Made by a program: the position numbers and the translations under genes. The notes beneath the pieces are model-generated. The model was given only the letters and a program-made list of their open reading frames with translations, was not told the DNA's origin and made no database searches. From contig NC_083508.1 in NCBI RefSeq assembly GCF_032362555.1, positions 12,863,001-12,927,000 on the forward strand: 64,000 bases of DNA, read 5' to 3'. Of the stretch, positions 46,301-54,300 are shown piece by piece (positions within the stretch are counted from its first letter, which is position 1; every line of letters begins with the position of its first letter). This DNA comes from Amyelois transitella. Its lineage: Eukaryota > Arthropoda > Insecta > Lepidoptera > Pyralidae.

Positions 46301-49300
46301 CGGGTGCGATTTATAAAGAAGATAATGAGTCCAGGGCCGGACGGGGAGCCTCGTCTAGTTTTTGCGGGTATAATGAAGTCACGTACGCGGTTGAATACAG
46401 AGGAATTCGCTAGCATTACGCTGTGCGTCTCTGTGTACACGCCCTAATGGGATCACGTGAATTATTCATGAATTTTTATTTGAAAAATTCAACGCGAAAG
46501 ATCGATTTAAGGTTTTAGGTTTACTTGAAACAGCTTACGAAGACTATAAGAATATGTATGTTGTAATATAGATATCAGACGTGGTATCTATAAGTGACTA
46601 ACTTTGCCTAACGAGCTGTTTTGTCATGGAGGCATTTGTCTCTATCGATGAGTTACAGTAGATAAGACCCGCTTGTGCATAGCCCCTCAGGATGTGAAGA
46701 AATAATGTGGTCTCTTTATCTTTGAAAGGATACCATTTTAAAAATTCCAATTATTTTTCCAATTTTCCAGTGAGACTTGAACCCGGGACCCCTACATCAC
46801 AAGGTAGAGATGTTACACGTTTAATAAAGTACAGAACAATTACGTATTCATCTCGGCCCTAGCAACAGCCAACCCATACCGATGTAATATAGTAGACTAT
46901 GAGATGAAGGGAGAGATTATTACGCGATAACTATGTTGGTCTGTGTCGCTAGGGTTGTGGCTCTCTTGAAAATAATAGTACATACATACATATAGTCACG
47001 TCTATATCCCTTGCGGGGTAGACAGAGCCAACAATCTTGAAAAGACTGAATGGCCACGTTCAGCTATTTGGCTCAATGATAGAATTGAGATTCAAATAGT
47101 GACAGGTTGCTAGCCCATCGCCTAAAGAAGAATACCAAGTTTGTAAGCCTATCGCTTAGTCGCCTTCTACGACATCCATGGGAAAGAGATGGAGTGGTCC
47201 TATTCTTTTTTGTATTAGTGCCGGAAACCACACGGCACAGAAAACTGGCCTTTTGATAAAAATATGTCTGGTTGTGATGACATTCAAACATACATATAAT
47301 CACATCTTACAGGGTATAGACAAAGTCATCAGTCTCGAAAAGACTGAAAGGCCAAGATAAGCTGTATGGTTCAATGATGGAATTAAGTCATGAGAAATTT
47401 TGTTTGCATTGCACCGTATTACCAACGTTAATTTAACGTGATCAACTGTTAAATCTTGAAGCAAAATTTAAGAAGTCTATTGTACAATTAACATGTAGGA
47501 AGTATAGTTATTAAGCTATTTATTCCTACAGAAGATAGAAGGAAAAAAGAGGAGAAAATAATCAGATTAAAATTACTATATTAATGAAAATAAAAATTAA
47601 GAATCTTTGACAATAAAAATATTTTCGGACATGTCTCTAACAAACAAAATAATGGCAACTGTTGCTATGGCGTATACCAAGAAGGTTGCCTACAAATATT
47701 TAGTATCTTGGTCATTATGACACACTTTTCTTCATGTATTTTTGAATAGTTTAACGTCAGCCCTGGGAACTAGTTTAAGTTGAACTAAGAAAAAAAAACT
47801 GACAAAAGAAGCGCATGCGATCATCGCCGCGCGCCGCTGCGCTGACTCAACTGTTTGGCTCTGTCTGGCCCTGTCTTTGTACAGCTAGCTCACAATCTGC
47901 TTTTATAATAGTGTTCTTTCTTTATCCTTTTATTCACAATTTAGTGACACACACTTATAAACTTGTAATTATTCTTGTAGGCGATGGTCTAGCAACCTGT
48001 CACTATTTGAATCTCAATTGCATCATGAAGCCATACAGTTGAATGTGGCCTCTCAGTACTTTCGAGACTGTTGGCTCTGTCCACCTCGCACGAGATACAG
48101 ACGTCACTATATGTATATATGTGTTTAAACGCATAAAGTCAATAGTCACGAGACTCGTAGGCCACGTATGGAATTGAGATTCAGAGATGTTGAAATCAAG
48201 CTTGAAAGAATAATCCAAAGTTTCTTAAGATCTTTTTCTTAAATAAATGAACTTAAAATTTCTTCTTGGGATAATGTCCGTCATTATAAGTTATGTATTT
48301 TCATTATAACATGACAATTCTGTGCAATAAAGATGATACAAACAAACAAACAAAAACTGCGCAAGTGAGGAAGCAGCTGGTATATACTCACTTTTGTCTT
48401 TGCTTACTCACTTTGCAATAGACGTATGCGCAAAATTCCTTATTCCCCTTTTTCGATTTCCACGGGAAAGAGATGGAGTGATCCAATTCAAATGTGCCTA
48501 TGTAACACGGAAATATGAAAGCGAAAGTAAACAGCTAAAAACAGGAACTGAACTACTCACCTAAAAAACTCTGAAAGCAGACCTTTTAGAGCAGTCGCGA
48601 ACAATAACATTTCGATTACCAAAGAAACACTTGTATCAATAAAGTATAATTAAATAAGTAAGGTCTTCGTCTCTTTGTTCATCAGCTGCACAGCTGAGGT
48701 GTCCGAGTGGTTAAGGAGTTGGACTTGAAATCCAATGGGTTCTACCCGCGCAGGTTCGAATCCTGTCCTCAGCGATCAGTGAATTTGTTTTTGAAATTTA
48801 TCTTTCATTATTTGATCCCTTAATGTGCAATTAAAACTACCTTTAAAATAAAGCCTAATTATTATTTAATTATAAGAGAAAGCTGAAATTTTGTTCCATA
48901 ATGTGATAGCGGTGCTTAAAAAAGTCAGCAGACGATCTCATGTTATCAGATAGGAGTGCCTTTTTGACACCTTTATTACGCTTTTTCATTAAGGATATTT
49001 GGAATGGAAGGGTAGTCTAAGGGTAGACTAGCGTATATAGCTCACATTATTATTTGTCATTAAATTAATAACACTGAATTTCTTACTTATGTACATAAGC
49101 TTGTGTGCTAATCAATGCTCTTACGGTGAGGGAAAACACCATAAGGAAAGCTGCACATTCAGGCACATGGAGGATCCGATACCGGTTAGATTTACCTGCA
49201 AAGGTAGCGGAGGTCAAGAGCATTGATTAGTATAACTTATCAATACTAGCCCCTTTTAATTTGCGGCGTATGTGATTCGTATGCTCTTTGAATTTGCTTT

Positions 49301-51312
49301 ATTATATTTGAAAATATAGTTTTTCTCAGTAATGCTATTGCTGAGAAAAACTATATTTTTATTACTCATCTCATGTGAAGATATATAAGTGTTGGAACGC
49401 AAATTACCTACGTGATGTTCTCAAGAATGTTATGAATAGCTGAGTCACGGTTTTGCTATCGTAACTTGGCGTGAGTGGCGTCACAAGCATTCCCTTCCCG
49501 GGAATGTGGCCTGAAGAGGCGGGAATTCTTGGGAAATACCGGCAAGATCTGAATTTGTAATAGCTGTTAATTCAGACACTATTCAATAGAGATTTCACAT
49601 TAGGTTAACTTTAAAGAGGGTGAAGATTTCTAATGAATAGATAAAGTTCGAAATGATTTTCTAAGGAAAAGTTCTGCATGATGTACCTAAGCATAATGCA
49701 TAATGTCCTGTTCTTCACGAGAATTTATTTGATTTTAATTTACAAAAATTGTTTTCCGGAGGATGTCCCAAAAAGTAGCTTATGTTGCTTTCAAATAAAC
49801 TATATTTTGCACCAAGTTCCCACAAAATCTTTTGTAGATTTAGTGTAAAGAGACACAAATAAATTAGTTACTTTCTCATTTATAACATTAGTTTGAGGAA
49901 TGATTAATGACATGTTATTGCGTGTATTAAGTATGTTAACGCCTAGCACAGTGCACAGTACGACCTGCCTCGGTCTCCTCCGCTCTGTGTCGCAATTCCC
50001 CGTCGTCGCCAAATCAATTTGTCGGAAATGTTTGCGACGCGAATGATAAATGTCCGAGATTCGACGTCTTTGGCGCCTTTTTACTCCGCCGCACGTCATG
50101 TTCCCAAAGATGGATCGTTGTGGGCTTGACAATTTATTGCTCTGATCGCATCTATTCGATGTTTTTTATTTACATATCTGGGACAACAAATAGGAATAAC
50201 TCATTACTCAAATATTTTTTCCGAATACAGCTTTATCTTCGTAGCTTCACTAAGTAGTTGTTCAAAGATTGGACAAAGTACATGGTGCGCGTTTTTCTAA
50301 ATCAACTTCTGTAGATTTAAATTTCTCCAACCTTTACCCCGAGTTCTTTTGTAGGAAATAACTGTGAATCTGTCAGTGCCGTGTGGTTCCCGGCACCAAT
50401 ATAAAAAAGAATAGGACCACTCCTCTCTTTCCCATGGATGTCGTAAAAGGCTAGGGCTAAAGGCTAAAGGCTAAGGGATAGGCTTACAAACTTGGGATTC
50501 TTTTTTAGGCGATGGGCTAACAACCTTTCACTATTTGAATCTCAATTCTATCATTTAACCAAATAGCTGAACGTGGCCATTCAGTCTTTTCAAGACTATT
50601 GGCACTGTCTACCCCGCAGGGGATATAGACGTGACCATATGTATGTATGTATGTATCTGTCAGTATAAACCAACTGTGTACACCAATTAATTAAGCCGAC
50701 ACGGCGCTTGCGGCTCGCGCTACGTTTTGAAACACATGGGATTTGTAAGGTTGCAAATTAAATTAATTTATAAGCAACTCCGGTAGTAGTTGTAGTTGTA
50801 TGTTTGTTTTGTCATACTCAATTAATTGAGTTTGAATTTATTGTGTGTATGTTAAGAAATACATAAATGTGGAAAAATATATATTTGGTGCTTTGTATAC
50901 ATTTGTTTTTTCATTGTATTTTTTTACCAGAGCATACAGATTTTACTACCACTATTTCCTTATCTTATTTCCATCGTTAAGCGATGCAGCTAAACGTCGA
51001 CTTCGAGTTTTGCAACCATCGACTCTGTCTATCCTGAAAGGAATAAAAAAGTTCCCTTATATGGCTTCTATTTTACGTTGAAATATATGTCAGTCACCTT
51101 ATCCTACTATTATTATTAATGCGAAAGTTTGTATCAGAATGTCAGTATGGATGTTTGTTACTCTTTCACGCAAAAACTACTGAACCGATTACGATGAAAT
51201 TTGGTATGTAGGTAACTGAAGACCCAAAATAACATATAGGCTACTTTTTATCCCGGAGTTCCCGCGGGGTTGATAGGGTTTCCATGCGGACGAAGTCGCG
51301 GGTGGCCTCTAG

Positions 51313-51352
<40 letters not shown>

Positions 51353-54300
51353 GCGACGAGGTGTGTATGATCGACACATTCGGTTCACGCTCGTGAGACC
51401 CCAAGTCAATATTTGACTCCTGAATTTTGGCGGCCCATGAATAAAATATTAACTATTCGCAATGTTTGAACATACGAGTATGTGCTATATTATTATTTAT
51501 TCAGGTATATTTTCACATCGAGTTCAAACAGTTATATATCCGGATTAAAATGAGTTCTGAGAACCAAAAATATCTGGTAATTACTACGGTCATACAAAAT
51601 AATTAAAAATATACATTTGAATATCTACATTGAATATTTATAGATAGGTGATAACTATTTAAATTCTATCCTATTTTATATAATACTAGCTGTGCCCGCG
51701 ACTTCGTTCGCGTGGAATTGTGATTTTGGGCATCATTGAAGCGCTCAAGGATGAATAATTTTTCCCGTTTTTTTCACATTTTCCATTATTTCTTTGCTCA
51801 TAATAGTTGCAGCGTGATGTTATATAGCCTAAAGCCTTCCTAGATAAATGGTCTATTCAATACAAAAATAATTTTTCAATTCGCACCACTAGTTCCTGGG
51901 ATTAGCGCGTTCAAACAAACAAACTCTTCAGCTTTATAATATTAGTATAGATTAAAAAAAGTTATTCTAAATGACAGACTAAAAAGATAATTATTTAAAT
52001 TTTGACCCCTAGGAAGGGTTCCTATCACGCCGGGAAAATATACACATAAAATGTGTTTTTATTATAAGAAGTAGGTAAACAAAAGCAAATGAAGCTACAA
52101 GGGTCCAGAAGTATGAATATTGCTTTACAGCACATCCTAAGTTTTCCCTTTTGTTCATGATAATAAATTATTATTCAATTATAATTTTGTTATCATCAAT
52201 TTCATGTGGTGTAAAAAAAGAAAAAAAATATTCTTTATTGCAGTAATCTTGGTTTCAATAATTATGCAAGGTCTTCCCAGTAAAATGTAAAACCATTGTG
52301 AATCAGTTGATATTTTTATAGTTTAGCATTGAAATGTTAAAACATTCCACTTTTTCATGCCCCGACATGATATAATACCCGCCGGTTGCATGTTGTCATG
52401 CCTGTGTTCGACGCAGCGAAGCCGCAGGTGCGAAATAACATTAGACACGTAACAATTACAGGCATTTTCAGGTCTTTGCCCCAGAACAGATCGATACATA
52501 TAATAAAACAGTAAAAAAGACATTTCTGTACGTTAACATACATACATACATATAGTCACGTCTATATCCCTTGCGGGGTAGACAGAGCCATCAGTCTTGA
52601 AAAGAATGATAGGCCACGTTCAGTTTTTTGACTTGATGATGGAATTGAGATTCAAATAGTGACAGGTTGCTAGCCCATCGCCTGAAAGAAGAATCCCAAG
52701 TTTATAAACCTATACCTTAATCGCCTTTACGACATCCATGGGAAAGAGAAGAAGTGGTCCTATTCTTTTTTTATTTATACCACACGGCATGTTGACAATC
52801 CAACTAATATTAATATTATAATATTGTTTGTTGCCTCTTCACGCGTTATCTACTCAACAAATCTTCTCGAAATTTCTCGTTTATATAATTAACAGTCTGA
52901 AGAAGGAACTTTTGTTCCGGTAAAAGCTAGATATAGTTCCCGTGGGATTAGTGAAAAGCATTCTTTAGTAGGTATCGCTGAAGTCGCGCGGGCGAAGCTG
53001 CAGTCAAAAGCTAGTATCTACATAAAAACAAAACTAGGCGATGAAGAAACAGTTGTAGCATAAGAATTTGGAAAAAAAAACTCGGTCTATTTGTCTGTAT
53101 GCTCGCTTAACTGGATGGATTTAAATAAAACGTTTTTTAATTCATACATACATATAGTCACGTCTATATTCAGCCAACAGTCTTGAAGAGACTGATAGGC
53201 CACGATCAGCTGTTGGGCTTTATGATATAATTGATATTCAAGATGACAGGTTGCTAGCCCACCTATTTTAATTAAAGGTATAATAGGTATTAGGCTTCGA
53301 TAACAGATAGACTAGGCTATATATGATTTAGAAAACTTAAACACTTGTTGAACTATGATGGTACTAAACACGAGAAATGACACCCTAAAGAAAAATAATT
53401 TAGCCACGTGAACGAAGTCGCGGACATCGGCTAGTACTAAATGTTTGTTTTTGATTGCGGGTGAACAAACTTGCTGCTCCTGCGCCGCCGGGTGTAATCA
53501 GCAAAAAGCAGTTCTAATTTGGTCGCATTGTGGAGCCGTAAAAAAGTGATTGGGTCGGCATTCCTGGGTGTTGTCCCAGCGGCGAGGCGCCGGCGCACCG
53601 CTACTCTGCAGGGCTGTCAGTCTCGTGGAATTTACATGGAATGATTGGAATTACATTATTTTTTTTAGATTTTTTTAATTATTACAAAGTCACTGTTTTT
53701 ATGTGCTCCTACTGAACCTGACTTGGGTTGTGCTCGTTCGCGTGCGAATTGTAAATAAATTAAATTCGTTTAGAAGAAAATTGTGCTAAAACACAAATAT
53801 AAAATTTTCATTATTTTAGTATTACAAACTTAGCATGAAGTGATGGAGTGAAATTGAAACTAAAATTTGTTGCAGTGCTGACAAATTATCTTTGAACTTA
53901 AACTTTAGAAGTGGTTATTTTCGTGGTTTTATTGTCAACCCTATATCAATAAGAATTAAGTTTTGATCAGTAGGTCAACGCACCCCGCCCCGCGTATTGG
54001 CAGCTCAGCAATTTGCTTGGTCGGTTGTCCCGGTATATAGAATTCACACTTACAACCATAAGAACCACGCCATGAGATTTTTATTATAATAATATGTATG
54101 TAATGTATAAACCTGTACCATTCGCGGATGTCATACTACAAAGCTTGTGCATATTCTATTGAAGGTTTCGCGCTAAAGAATTCTTTAAAATTACACACAT
54201 ACATATATCACGCCTCTTTCCCGGAGGGGTAGGCAGAGACTTCATCTTTCCAATTGCCACGATCTCTGCATACTTCCTTCGCTTCATCCCCATCTTCATA

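Noticed and set aside
46770..46815. Minus-strand tRNA-like B box (GGGTTCAAGTC)
   Set aside because: No acceptor stem or A box could be found; probably a decayed SINE.
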